Shown here: in pieces, positions 1-8,375 of the stretch
How positions within the stretch are numbered: the stretch's first letter is position 1
How the letters are laid out: every line of letters starts with the position of its first letter
Assembly: GCF_014596975.1 (NCBI RefSeq)
Contig: NZ_JACVXD010000002.1
Span: 186,001-250,000 of the forward strand
From: Aestuariibaculum marinum
GTDB lineage: Bacteria > Bacteroidota > Bacteroidia > Flavobacteriales > Flavobacteriaceae
Length of the DNA stretch: 64,000 nt
Reading direction: 5' to 3'
The notes under the pieces: generated by a model
Databases searched by the model: none
Told to the model about the DNA's origin: nothing
What the model saw: only the letters and a program-made list of their open reading frames with translations
Translations under genes and position numbers: made by a program

Positions 1-894
1 ATCATCTGATTTTCTGAATTCTGGTTGAATATTAACATGATTGATATGATACCTTATTAACACTAAATCTTCTATATTGTGCAAAACTTCATCGAACTGC
101 GACAGGGTAATATCCTCTTGAAAATCGATGTGAGCCTCTAAATGAACTTCATCTTCGTTAAGCTGCCACACATGCACATGGTGTACATTCTTAATAGCAT
201 CGAATGCAGAAATCTCATTTACAATTTTTTGAATAGGCACATGATCTGGTGTAAAGAGCATCAACACTTTAGTAGACGATTTTAATAAATCGTACCCCAT
301 ATAAATCAAATAAATAGCAATCGCTAATGTTAAAGCACTATCTACCCAGAAAATCTGGTAATACTTCATTAACAAGCCACCAATAAGCACCGCAACACTT
401 GCTAACATGTCTGTTAATAAGTGTAAATAAGCACTACGCATATTCATGTTAGATTCACTATCTTTTTTTAATAGTAACACACTGGCACCGTTAGCGATAA
501 TAGCAATTAACGATAACCAAATTACCAGTCCGGTTTTGATTTCTTCAGGGTGTTGAAAACGTTTAATAGCTTCAATAATTAAAAGAATAGCAACAATTAT
601 TAAAGTAGAAGCATTTATAAAAGCAGCAAGAATTTCAGCCCGTTTATATCCGAAGGTTCTGTCAATAGAAGCTTGCTTTTTGGAAAGTTTATTAGCAACG
701 TAACTAACTATTAATGAAAGAACATCACTAAAATTATGAAGTGCATCACTAAGTAATGCTAAACTACCAGACACTAAACCACCAATAATTTGAGAGGCCG
801 TAATAACAATATTTAATACTATAGATATTAAAAGATTACGGCCCTTTAAATCGTTGTGCGCATGCGCGTGGTTATGCGAGTGCTCGTGTGACAT
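1..894 (-). CDS. Cation diffusion facilitator (CDF) metal exporter, C-terminus cut by window edge
   Basis: Reading the minus strand from the ATG at 894 gives an open frame of 298 codons to the window edge, close to the usual CDF length of about 300, so only a short tail is missing. The N-terminus is His-rich (MSHEHSHNHAHAHND). Several membrane segments follow, with the two CDF metal-site signatures HxxxD visible as HNFSD in helix 2 and HLLTD in helix 5. A cytoplasmic domain with HVHVWQLNEDEVHLEAH follows, typical of the ZitB/CzcD branch. The family exports Zn2+ (or Co2+/Cd2+) in exchange for protons across the inner membrane; metal choice cannot be read here. The start codon directly abuts the stop of rpiB, so the two are probably co-transcribed. 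Confidence 0.93.
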   Translation of the reverse strand, partial: MSHEHSHNHAHAHNDLKGRNLLISIVLNIVITASQIIGGLVSGSLALLSDALHNFSDVLSLIVSYVANKLSKKQASIDRTFGYKRAEILAAFINASTLIIVAILLIIEAIKRFQHPEEIKTGLVIWLSLIAIIANGASVLLLKKDSESNMNMRSAYLHLLTDMLASVAVLIGGLLMKYYQIFWVDSALTLAIAIYLIYMGYDLLKSSTKVLMLFTPDHVPIQKIVNEISAFDAIKNVHHVHVWQLNEDEVHLEAHIDFQEDITLSQFDEVLHNIEDLVLIRYHINHVNIQPEFRKSDD

Positions 895-1329
895 TTAACA
901 AGATACAGGAATTTTATCTATGCGAGTCTGGTGTCTGCCACCTTCAAATTCTGTACTTAAAAAAACATCGACCATTTCAACAGCTTGCTGAATCGCTGTA
1001 AATCTGGCTGGTATACATAATATGTTGGCATTATTATGACTACGAATTAAATGTACAATCTCTTTATTCCAACATAAACCGGCACGTATTTTTTGGTGTT
1101 TATTAGCAGTCATAGCCACACCATTAGCACTACCACAGATTAAGATTCCAAAATCGGCATCTTTATTTTCAACATCGGTAGCTACCGGGTGAACAAAATC
1201 GGCGTAATCTACACTATCATTACTATCTGTACCATAGTTTTTTATAGTATAGCCTTTTGATTCTAAATGCTTTACGATAGCGAATTTATAATCAGTTCCA
1301 GCGTGATCGTTTCCTATAGAAATATTCAT
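895..1329 (-). CDS. rpiB: Ribose-5-phosphate isomerase B
   Basis: This 144-residue protein matches the RpiB/LacAB family over its full length. It starts MNISIGNDHAG, the conserved phosphate/sugar-binding start, and carries the active-site block ICGSANGVAM with Cys near residue 65. The C-terminal GGRHQTRIDKI segment is also typical. It interconverts ribose 5-phosphate and ribulose 5-phosphate in the non-oxidative pentose phosphate pathway, in the cytosol. It lies immediately upstream of the CDF exporter gene with no gap, and is divergent from rnr across a long AT-rich spacer. Confidence 0.96.
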   Translation of the reverse strand: MNISIGNDHAGTDYKFAIVKHLESKGYTIKNYGTDSNDSVDYADFVHPVATDVENKDADFGILICGSANGVAMTANKHQKIRAGLCWNKEIVHLIRSHNNANILCIPARFTAIQQAVEMVDVFLSTEFEGGRHQTRIDKIPVSC

Positions 1330-1358
1330 TGTTTATGTATTAAAGTAAAATATACTGC

Positions 1359-1386
1359 AAAAGTACTAACTAAAAATGACTTACAA
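1359..1386 (-). promoter_or_regulatory. Bacteroidota-type promoter for rpiB
   Basis: On the minus strand, TACTTTTG (1366 down to 1359) fits the -7 consensus TAnnTTTG. A TTG at 1386-1384 lies 17 nt upstream, which fits the -33 element. It sits about 30 nt before the rpiB ATG. This is a motif match only; no transcript start is known. Confidence 0.6.
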
Positions 1387-1987
1387 GAGTTGTCGATTAG
1401 TATATTAACAACTTGTTAATAGGTGTTAATACTAACTCAAAAAAAAATCATTGTTCTTTCAATTTTTTTTCCAAACAAAAACAGCAAGCACATCTCCAAA
1501 AAATAACTCTACTTTTTTTAGCAAAATTATTAGACACAAAAATAACGGATATAAACAGAGATATTAAAATTAAATATCAAAAAATAGCTGTTAGTATTGG
1601 TTATCAACAGCTGTTAATAGACCTATAAAATCAATTAAATATTAAGCATTTACAATGTTTATATCTGTTAACAACCATCTAATAGCTTGTAAAGAACGAA
1701 TATTCCTAATCATCTCTAAAAAAGTTATTCCAGATATTAACAGACTATAATAACAAGTATTTTTTTTTTAATTTTTAAAAGAAGATAAATGATAATTATA
1801 TCTATTGTGAATAACTCTGTTTTTCATTTCTTGCTTTAATTTTTGATTTGATGGTTATGGCGTATTCATAATTTCAAAGAACCTAAGTTTAAAGTTCGGT
1901 TTTTAAAAAGGCTTTTGATATTTTAGTTATTAGAAGTTTTCATTTGGTTTAAACAGGTTCTTTTTGATAATTAACATTCTCTAAACC

Positions 1988-2057
1988 TTGTTTCAATTTT
2001 TAATTGTAACTTTGAAAAAGAAATAGCTGTCACTTCCGCTTTTATCACAAGCTATTT
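1988..2057 (+). promoter_or_regulatory. Promoter and 5'-leader hairpin upstream of rnr
   Basis: TAACTTTG at 2007-2014 matches the -7 consensus TAnnTTTG, with TTG at 1988-1990 about 16 nt upstream. Directly downstream, AAATAGCT at 2021-2028 can pair perfectly with AGCTATTT at 2050-2057, forming a stem in the 5' leader of the rnr transcript. In other bacteria RNase R levels are controlled post-transcriptionally, so the leader stem may matter; that link is inference. Confidence 0.5.
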
Positions 2058-2109
2058 TTATAACAGATTTTCCTGTATCTTAGGAAATGAAAATGATCAC
2101 AGAAATTAC

Positions 2110-4299
2110 ATGAGTAAAAAGAAAAAAAGGAAATCAAGAAATGGCATTTCCAACCTATCAAATACAATTCTTAGTATTTTAAAAAAAGAAAGAAACCAGG
2201 CTTTTAACTATAAACAAATTGCTGCTAAGTTAGGAGTGAATGATGCGAGCAGCAGAAATCAAATTATAAAAAAATTACGCGACCTACAAGGAAAGAATGA
2301 AATTGAAGAAGTTGATCGCGGAAAATTCAAAGCTGTTATTAACACCGAGTACCACACGGGTATTTTAGATCTGTCTGGTAAAGGTACCGGATATGTAATT
2401 TGCGACGACTTCGATGACGATGTTTTTATCGCCTCAAATAATATCAACAAAGCCCTGAATGGAGACCAAGTTGAATTTTACGTTTATAAGCGCCGTAAAC
2501 GCGGTAAAATGGAAGGGGAGATAGTCAATATCATAAAACGAGAGAAAAACGAATACGTGGGCGTTATACAGCTTCATGAGAAGTATGCGTTCGTTATTGC
2601 CGACAGCAATAAAATGTATAAAGATATTTTTATCCCGATTAACAAGGTTAATAAAGCTGAAGATGGGGATAAAGTTTTAGTCCGTTTAGAAGACTGGCCA
2701 GAGAAAGCCGATTCACCTTACGGGAAAGTGATTGAGGTTTTAGGTAAACCAGGAGAACACAATACTGAAATTCATGCCATTCTTGCCGAATATGGTTTAC
2801 CGTTTGAATTTCCATATGAAGTTGAAAAGTATGCTAATAATTTAGATACGTCGATTACAGCTGAAGAAATTGCCAAGCGTCGAGACATGCGTAACGATTT
2901 AACCTTTACTATCGATCCTAAGGACGCCAAAGATTTTGATGATGCGTTATCCTTCACTGTGCTTAAAAATGGCTTATATGAGATTGGAATACACATTGCA
3001 GACGTGTCGCACTACGTTAAAGAAGGTACGGTTTTAGATGATGAAGCTTACGAGCGTGCAACATCGGTGTATTTAGTGGATCGTGTGGTGCCTATGTTGC
3101 CGGAAGTTTTATCTAACAATGCTTGTTCATTACGCCCGCATGAAGAGAAGTATACCTTTTCTGCTGTTTTTCAAATGAACGATAAATGCGAAATTAAAAA
3201 TGAATGGTTTGGTAGAACCGTAACCTACAGTGATGCGCGTTTTACTTACGAAGAAGCACAATCGATTATCGAATCGAAAACAAATGACATTCCGCAAGAG
3301 GTTTCTTTAACTGGTGAAGCGTATCAAGCCGATCAAAAAATTGCAGATGCGATTTTAAAAATGGATGAACTTGCGAAAAAAATGCGAAACAAACGTATGA
3401 AGTCTGGAGCGATTTCTTTTGACAAAGTTGAAGTGAAATTTAACTTGGATGAAAATGCAAATCCAATTGGTGTATTTTTTAAAACCAGTAAAGATGCTAA
3501 TAAGCTCATTGAAGAATTTATGTTATTAGCCAACCGAAAAGTGTCTGAATTTATTGGAAAACAATCACCGAAAAAAACATTTGTATATCGTGTACATGAT
3601 GAACCGGATGTAAGTAAGCTGGCCAATTTACAAGGCATTGTTTCGAAGTTTGGATACAAACTGAATTTTAAAGACCGAAAAACAACGTCGGCGTCATTAA
3701 ATAATTTATTAACCGAAGTTGTTGGTAAAAAGGAACAAAATCTTGTAGATACTTTAGCGATTCGAAGTATGAGCAAAGCTGAATATACCACGCACAATAT
3801 TGGTCATTACGGATTAGCGTTCGATTATTATAGTCATTTTACCTCACCAATTCGTCGTTATCCTGATGTGATGGCGCATCGATTGTTGCAACATTATCTC
3901 GATGGCGGAAAATCGGCAAACGAAGAAGCTTACGAAGATAAATGTAAACATTCCAGCGATATGGAAAATTTAGCCACTAAAGCCGAACGTGATTCTATCA
4001 AGTACATGCAAATTCGTTTTATGGAAGATCATAAAGACGAACAGTTTGTTGGTGTGATTTCAGGCGTAACCGACTGGGGTATTTATGTCGAAATTATCGA
4101 TAATAAATGTGAAGGAATGGTAAGTGTTCGCGATATGAACGACGACCATTATGCGTTCGATCAGGATTTATATGCCATGATTGGTCGCTCCACAAAAAAC
4201 ATGTACCAGTTAGGAGACGAAGTTGTAGTAAAAGTTAAAAATACCGATTTAGTTAAAAAACATCTCGACTTTAACCTGATTGGGAAATACGAAGGATAG
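2110..4299 (+). CDS. rnr: Ribonuclease R
   Basis: This 729-residue protein has RNase R architecture. A Lys/Arg-rich N-terminus and winged-helix region (about 1-75) is followed by two cold-shock OB domains (about 80-220). The RNB catalytic domain contains DPKDAKDFDDALSF at about 269-282, supplying the metal-binding aspartates, and HYGLAFDYYSHFTSPIRRYPD further on. A C-terminal S1 domain (about 640-725) contains GVISGVTDWGIYVEI. The enzyme is a processive 3'-5' exoribonuclease that degrades structured RNA in mRNA and rRNA turnover. Its length is close to that of other Bacteroidota RNase R proteins. It appears monocistronic and is followed by a repeat element rather than an obvious terminator. 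Confidence 0.97.
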   Translation: MSKKKKRKSRNGISNLSNTILSILKKERNQAFNYKQIAAKLGVNDASSRNQIIKKLRDLQGKNEIEEVDRGKFKAVINTEYHTGILDLSGKGTGYVICDDFDDDVFIASNNINKALNGDQVEFYVYKRRKRGKMEGEIVNIIKREKNEYVGVIQLHEKYAFVIADSNKMYKDIFIPINKVNKAEDGDKVLVRLEDWPEKADSPYGKVIEVLGKPGEHNTEIHAILAEYGLPFEFPYEVEKYANNLDTSITAEEIAKRRDMRNDLTFTIDPKDAKDFDDALSFTVLKNGLYEIGIHIADVSHYVKEGTVLDDEAYERATSVYLVDRVVPMLPEVLSNNACSLRPHEEKYTFSAVFQMNDKCEIKNEWFGRTVTYSDARFTYEEAQSIIESKTNDIPQEVSLTGEAYQADQKIADAILKMDELAKKMRNKRMKSGAISFDKVEVKFNLDENANPIGVFFKTSKDANKLIEEFMLLANRKVSEFIGKQSPKKTFVYRVHDEPDVSKLANLQGIVSKFGYKLNFKDRKTTSASLNNLLTEVVGKKEQNLVDTLAIRSMSKAEYTTHNIGHYGLAFDYYSHFTSPIRRYPDVMAHRLLQHYLDGGKSANEEAYEDKCKHSSDMENLATKAERDSIKYMQIRFMEDHKDEQFVGVISGVTDWGIYVEIIDNKCEGMVSVRDMNDDHYAFDQDLYAMIGRSTKNMYQLGDEVVVKVKNTDLVKKHLDFNLIGKYEG

Positions 4300-4318
4300 T
4301 ATATTTAAAATATTAATT

Positions 4319-4417
4319 TAACGTCATTACGAGGAAGTATGACGAAGTAATCTTTTTACTAGGAGTTCCTTATTTAAGATTACTTCATTTCACTACGTTT
4401 CATTCGTAATGACGTTA
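4319..4417. repeat. Palindromic REP-like intergenic repeat (type A, full copy)
   Basis: TAACGTCATTACGA at 4319-4332 pairs perfectly with TCGTAATGACGTTA at 4404-4417. Nested inside, GAAGTAATCTT at 4344-4354 pairs with AAGATTACTTC at 4376-4386. The whole 99-bp unit can fold into one long hairpin. A related half copy lies at 51474-51517 between gmd and fcl. The CGTCATTACGAGGAAG core resembles dispersed palindromes seen in many Bacteroidota genomes. The position just after rnr could also give transcript-end stabilisation. Confidence 0.8.
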
Positions 4418-4427
4418 TTTTTTTAAC

Positions 4428-4480
4428 CCGTCAGTTCGATTGATTTTCGATGAATTAGAAAATTGTATCGAGAACGTTTT
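4428..4480. repeat. Second dispersed-repeat-like segment (type B)
   Basis: The segment begins CCGTCAGTTCGA and ends with GTATCGAGAACG. It resembles the GTCAGTTCGAG...TCGAGAAC intergenic repeats common in Flavobacteriaceae, in degenerate form. It is directly adjacent to the type A element, so the rnr-to-4596 spacer is essentially built from repeats. Only one copy is seen in this window, so the assignment rests on resemblance. Confidence 0.4.
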
Positions 4481-4595
4481 TAAATTCATTTTCTAAAAAC
4501 ATTTCTTAATTATTATCTCTTAAAAAAATCCAAAAGCAAATTTACAACGGTATAATTATTGATAATTTTACATTTAAATTCAAAAAAGTTAAGAA

Positions 4596-5270
4596 ATGAA
4601 AAGCTTAGTAAAAATATGTGTTCTATTTATAACTACTATAATTTATGCACAAGATCCAGTAGAAACAAATCTTGAAGAATTTAACGAATTAAAAGTTTAC
4701 GATTTAATTCAGGTGAAACTTGTAAAGTCTAACGAGAATAAAGCAGTTGTTTCCGGAAAGAATAAAAACAATGTGGTGCTGACTAATAAAAACGGCGTGC
4801 TTAAAATTAAAATGGAATTCGAAAAGATCTTTGATGGTGATGCTACCGAAGTGGTTTTATATTACACCTCATTCGATATCATCGACGTTAATGAAGGTGC
4901 TAAAGTAGAGAGTGAAGACGAGATAAAACAATTTGAAGTTAATTTACGAGCTCAGGAAGGAGGTATTATTAATGTACCGGTTAATGTTTCAGTAATAAAT
5001 ATAAAATCGGTTACCGGTGGTATTGTTGAAACTAAAGGAACAGCAAAGGAGCAAACTATTGCACTTAGAACTGGTGGTATTTGTAAAGCCACCAATTTAG
5101 AAACAAAATATACAGATGTAACGGTTAACGCAGGGGGTGAAGCTTATGTAAGAGCATCAGATCAGGTTGATGCTACAGTGCGTGCTGGTGGAAATGTGTA
5201 TGTTTATGGAAAACCAACAACCATTAACGAAACTACTGTTATTGGAGGGAAAGTACATCGAATGAATTAA
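4596..5270 (+). CDS. Secreted GIN-domain (DUF2807) protein
   Basis: This 224-residue protein has a signal peptide, MKSLVKICVLFITTIIYAQ, with likely cleavage after AQ. The body starts DPVETNLEEFNELKVYDLIQVKLVKS and continues as regularly spaced short beta strands with Gly-rich turns (LRAQEGGIINVPVN, LRTGGICKA, NAGGEAYVRA, RAGGNVYVYG). This is the pattern of the GIN/DUF2807 'putative auto-transporter adhesin head' family, a right-handed beta-solenoid found in periplasmic or surface proteins of Bacteroidota. The molecular role is unknown. It stands alone between repeats and a strong terminator. Confidence 0.85.
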   Translation: MKSLVKICVLFITTIIYAQDPVETNLEEFNELKVYDLIQVKLVKSNENKAVVSGKNKNNVVLTNKNGVLKIKMEFEKIFDGDATEVVLYYTSFDIIDVNEGAKVESEDEIKQFEVNLRAQEGGIINVPVNVSVINIKSVTGGIVETKGTAKEQTIALRTGGICKATNLETKYTDVTVNAGGEAYVRASDQVDATVRAGGNVYVYGKPTTINETTVIGGKVHRMN

Positions 5271-5285
5271 GTAAAGTAATTTAAT

Positions 5286-5330
5286 AAAAAGGGGTTGTGT
5301 AAAATTTTACACAACCCTTTTTTATGTTTT
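5286..5330. terminator. Bidirectional rho-independent terminator
   Basis: GGGTTGTGTAAAA pairs directly with TTTTACACAACCC around a centre near 5304-5305. The stem is flanked by an A-run on the left and a T-run on the right. It separates two convergent genes, the GIN protein on plus and the lipoprotein on minus, and can terminate both. Confidence 0.9.
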
Positions 5331-5339
5331 TAAATAATA

Positions 5340-6161
5340 TTATTCTGTTGTAATTTCAAAAGTTCCGGTAAATTTTCCTTTTACACGACCCTTGTTATTT
5401 AATAATTTTGCAACATAGGTGTAAGTACCTAATGTACCATCGATATCTACTAATGTAGCAGGATCTATCGTATAGGAGCTTCTACCAGATATTGTTAAAG
5501 GGAATGCGTTTGATGTTGTTTGATTATCAGGATTGGTTATATCAATGTTAACTGTGTAAGAAGCCGTTTTTTTGGAAGGATTTTCTACAACAATGTCTCC
5601 AAGTATTATTCTATTATCTCCGGTGTTTGTATTACCTGCTGAATAAATATGATGGGTAATACTGGTTGTACATCCTGCATAAGTACAAGATTCATAATAT
5701 TCTAAAGTATATCCATCTTTTGAAGCAAGAACATATGTATAAGGATATTCAGATTTTATTACAGACCCTGGATATAGTGCAGCCACTTCATTAGGTGTCA
5801 TGTTATCTGTTGCACCAGAAGTAGTAGACCATTTATTTTCATCTAATATATTATTTTGATTGATATCTATATTTGTTACTAAGTCGTCACTGTTAAAAGT
5901 AACTGTTATTACACCAGTTTCTGGAGTTAACCTAAAAGAACATTCAGAAGCAGTGCCACAAATATTACCGCCTAGAGCAGTATGAATATCATTTCTACTC
6001 ATGCCTAAGGTAATAATATTTCCTACACCTTGATTTTCTATAATTTCAATTGTATTAAGATTAATTTTAAAAGCAGCCTCATTATCAAAAGTGTCTTCCG
6101 CATTATTGTCACACGCAAAAATAGTTAGTACTAATAAAAATAAGGGAATAATTTTTTTCAT
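5340..6161 (-). CDS. Lipoprotein of unknown function
   Basis: I place the start at the ATG at 6161 because it opens a clear lipoprotein signal, MKKIIPLFLLVLTIFACDNN, with the lipobox Cys at residue 17. The open frame extends 19 codons upstream, but that part lacks signal-peptide character. The mature part (about 255 residues) includes a TLGMSRNDIHTALGG segment reminiscent of short SmpA/OmlA-like repeats. It has two cysteine pairs (NICGTASEC and SCTYAGC) and a C-terminal beta-rich region with NVDITNPDNQ-like strands, perhaps Ig-like. I do not recognise the family. It is probably anchored in the outer membrane. It is a single gene ending at the shared terminator. Confidence 0.75.
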   Translation of the reverse strand: MKKIIPLFLLVLTIFACDNNAEDTFDNEAAFKINLNTIEIIENQGVGNIITLGMSRNDIHTALGGNICGTASECSFRLTPETGVITVTFNSDDLVTNIDINQNNILDENKWSTTSGATDNMTPNEVAALYPGSVIKSEYPYTYVLASKDGYTLEYYESCTYAGCTTSITHHIYSAGNTNTGDNRIILGDIVVENPSKKTASYTVNIDITNPDNQTTSNAFPLTISGRSSYTIDPATLVDIDGTLGTYTYVAKLLNNKGRVKGKFTGTFEITTE

Positions 6162-6404
6162 GATTAATTTTAATTTAGTTAATAATAGTTTTTCGGGTAA
6201 GGCAAAACCGATAAGCACCTTAAAATAGTAAATTATAAAAATAAACAGGTAAATATTAGCTTATCTGTTATTTTAAATCGAAGAAATCATCTTTTTTTAT
6301 TAAAATGCTAATGATTTATATTAAACTTTAGTTTTTATACTGTTAATTGTAATAATTTAATTTTAAAATATTCCTTTACTTTGTATTGAAACTCTCGCAC
6401 GATT

Positions 6405-7088
6405 ATGTTTGATGATATTTTAGCGGCTATTCCTTTTGGCATTGTATTGGCATTTACAATAGGTCCGGTATTTTTTGTACTTCTTGAAACCAGCATAACC
6501 AAAGGCTTTAAAAGTGCCTTAATTTTTGATTGTGGTGTGATGCTTGCCGATGTTATTTTTATTTTGGTAGCTTTTTTTAGTACCAGTAAATTACTCGATA
6601 AAATTAAAGACGATCCTAACTTTTTAATTTTTGGTGGTGTGCTATTAGTGGCTTATGGAATTATTTCGTTTGTAAAAACCTCCAAATCATTTAGAGACAT
6701 TGTTCGCGAATATCACAAAGTGGAAATTAAAAAGGGTTACGGAAAATTATTTTTAAAAGGATTCCTTCTTAATTTTATAAATATAGGTGTGCTTTTGGGG
6801 TGGGTAGCGTTTATAGTTTTAGGAAATTCATTAACCACCTCTGAAGATGGTGTTATTGTCTTCTTATCAACGATTTTAATTGTGTACTTTTTAATCGATT
6901 TAATAAAAATTGCGGTGGCAAAAAAATTACGTCATCACTTAACACCACGTTTAATATTCAAAACCAAAAAAATTATTGCCTTAGTTATTTTAGGATTTGG
7001 CGTATTATTACTTACCCAAGGGTTCTTCCCAAAAGAAAAGGAACTCATTAAAGAAAAACTGGAACAGATAAATCCTGTGAATAGGTAA
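6405..7088 (+). CDS. LysE/RhtB family transporter
   Basis: The 227-residue protein is a six-helix membrane protein. Its N-terminus, AAIPFGIVLAFTIGPVFFVLLETSITKGFKSAL, is the LysE-family signature with the conserved GP and a glycine-rich first loop. The family exports amino acids or related small metabolites by proton exchange across the inner membrane. The substrate cannot be told from sequence. The gene converges on the PoNi-like gene with only three bases between the stops, so no separate terminator is visible. Confidence 0.85.
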   Translation: MFDDILAAIPFGIVLAFTIGPVFFVLLETSITKGFKSALIFDCGVMLADVIFILVAFFSTSKLLDKIKDDPNFLIFGGVLLVAYGIISFVKTSKSFRDIVREYHKVEIKKGYGKLFLKGFLLNFINIGVLLGWVAFIVLGNSLTTSEDGVIVFLSTILIVYFLIDLIKIAVAKKLRHHLTPRLIFKTKKIIALVILGFGVLLLTQGFFPKEKELIKEKLEQINPVNR

Positions 7089-7091
7089 AGG

Positions 7092-8237
7092 TTAACTTGA
7101 CGACCAAATATTTTTTAATTTAAACCAAAAGCTTATTGTTTTGTCTGAGTTATTATTTGATTGAAGTTTTGATTCAAGTACTGAGAATTCAATTTTATAG
7201 TGTTTTAAAAGATTTATCAGATTTGTGATGACAATTGGTTTGTTTAAAAGTATTTGTTCTTTATTTTTTGATAAAGCAGAATTTTCTAATAGTTTAAAAT
7301 AACTACCTATTTGTTCTTCAAGTTCTGTATATCTTTTTTTATTATACCTCTGAAGAATTCTTCTTGAAATTAAAATCTCGTTTGATGGGTTTCTAATTCC
7401 CCAGTTTTTCCCAACATCTCGCATAGTTTTATCGATACTATTTAATAGTTTAATTTCTAAACTAATTTGGTATTTAAAAAAAGTTTCATCGTTGTTGAAT
7501 AAATCAGTTGGAAAGTATACGTTATCAAATAATTGTTCAATATTTAATAAATTTATTCTGGCTAATGCTGCAGATTCAAAACACCAATAACCATCAAACA
7601 TACCGTTCTTAGTTGTTGACATAATATTAAAATATGAAGGACTTAAAGATTGAAACCACTTATTATGATAAGTAGATAAATTGTCGGTTGTTATTTTTTT
7701 TGAGTTAATTAAATCTTCAAGTTTTTTATACTGTTTTAGACTATATTTTGATTCTTTAATTGAATGATTTTTAATTTTAAAGTTTAAGAAAATATCAAAT
7801 AATTTATATTCAATATTATAAAATTCCAGAAATTTACTCAAAGATGTAAAATATATTATATCTCCATTTATTAAAACTCCAATTGATAGAATGTTTAACA
7901 TTAAGTTATGGAAATCAAGACTTAATTGATTTGTAACTATTACTTTTTTGTGTTTTGGATAAGTAAACTTTACAAAATTTTCTTCCCATTTTTCACCTGT
8001 TAGTCCATCAACAATTTTTTCAAAAATTGGTTTTAGTTCAATAATTTTATCACCTCTGGAATATTTTGCAACTAACTGATGATATAAATTATATAACTGA
8101 TCTTTTTTCGCATAAGCTAATTTATTACCAGATAATTCACCTTCTTGAATTTTTAGTTGTTGTTTTTCGAATGTTCTAATTTTTGCGGAAATGTATTCAT
8201 CAAAATACTCCTTTTCCCTAAAAACCGATCTAGTCAT
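7092..8237 (-). CDS. PoNi-family immunity protein (DUF1910/DUF1911), orphan
   Basis: This 381-residue cytosolic protein has no signal peptide or membrane segment. The N-terminal half resembles PoNi_N (DUF1910): FREKEYFDEYI near the start, then LVAKYSRGDKIIELKPIFE at about 60. The C-terminal half contains FDGYWCFESAALARI followed by VYFPTDLF around residues 215-245, the YWxxE...YPxDL hallmark of PoNi_C (DUF1911). Proteins of this family neutralise PoNe DNases, polymorphic toxins delivered by type VI and other secretion systems. No toxin gene lies beside it. Codon use is more AT-rich than in flanking housekeeping genes, which suggests acquisition. The assignment is from remembered motif patterns, so fairly but not fully certain. 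Confidence 0.7.
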   Translation of the reverse strand: MTRSVFREKEYFDEYISAKIRTFEKQQLKIQEGELSGNKLAYAKKDQLYNLYHQLVAKYSRGDKIIELKPIFEKIVDGLTGEKWEENFVKFTYPKHKKVIVTNQLSLDFHNLMLNILSIGVLINGDIIYFTSLSKFLEFYNIEYKLFDIFLNFKIKNHSIKESKYSLKQYKKLEDLINSKKITTDNLSTYHNKWFQSLSPSYFNIMSTTKNGMFDGYWCFESAALARINLLNIEQLFDNVYFPTDLFNNDETFFKYQISLEIKLLNSIDKTMRDVGKNWGIRNPSNEILISRRILQRYNKKRYTELEEQIGSYFKLLENSALSKNKEQILLNKPIVITNLINLLKHYKIEFSVLESKLQSNNNSDKTISFWFKLKNIWSSS

Positions 8238-8340
8238 ATATTTTAGGCTTTTTTTAAATGGACCTTAATAGTTTTGTTTTATGTCTATTTAATAGACTAA
8301 ACAATTTACTCATTTTTCTTACAACCTAAAATAAAAGCAT

Positions 8341-8374
8341 AAAAAAACCTTCAAGACTTCTTGAAGGTTTTTTT
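8341..8374. terminator. Rho-independent terminator after tRNA-Cys
   Basis: AAAAAAACCTTCAAG (8341-8355) pairs perfectly with CTTGAAGGTTTTTTT (8360-8374) around the loop ACTT. It directly follows the 3' end of tRNA-Cys on the minus strand, one base away. It could also work in the plus direction. Confidence 0.9.
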
Positions 8375-8375
8375 G

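Larger units (their letters stand above)
1330..2109. other. Long AT-rich intergenic region between divergent rpiB and rnr with DnaA-box-like sites
   Basis: I see no convincing gene in these 780 bp; a 71-codon plus-strand frame at 1413-1628 has low-complexity composition and no start context. A perfect TTATNCACA-type DnaA box lies on the minus strand at 1806-1814 (TGTGAATAA). A one-mismatch site TTATCAACA is at 1601-1609. A 9-bp inverted repeat TATTAACAA-c-TTGTTAATA starts near 1402, and TGTTAATAG occurs twice, near 1413 and 1612. Runs of A and T are frequent. It could be a replication-origin-like region or simply a divergent regulatory region. Confidence 0.4.

Noticed and set aside
1413..1628. 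71-codon plus-strand frame in the rpiB-rnr spacer
   Set aside because: Lys/Asn/Gln/Leu-rich composition dictated by AT-rich DNA, no promoter or start context, and overlap with repeat motifs.
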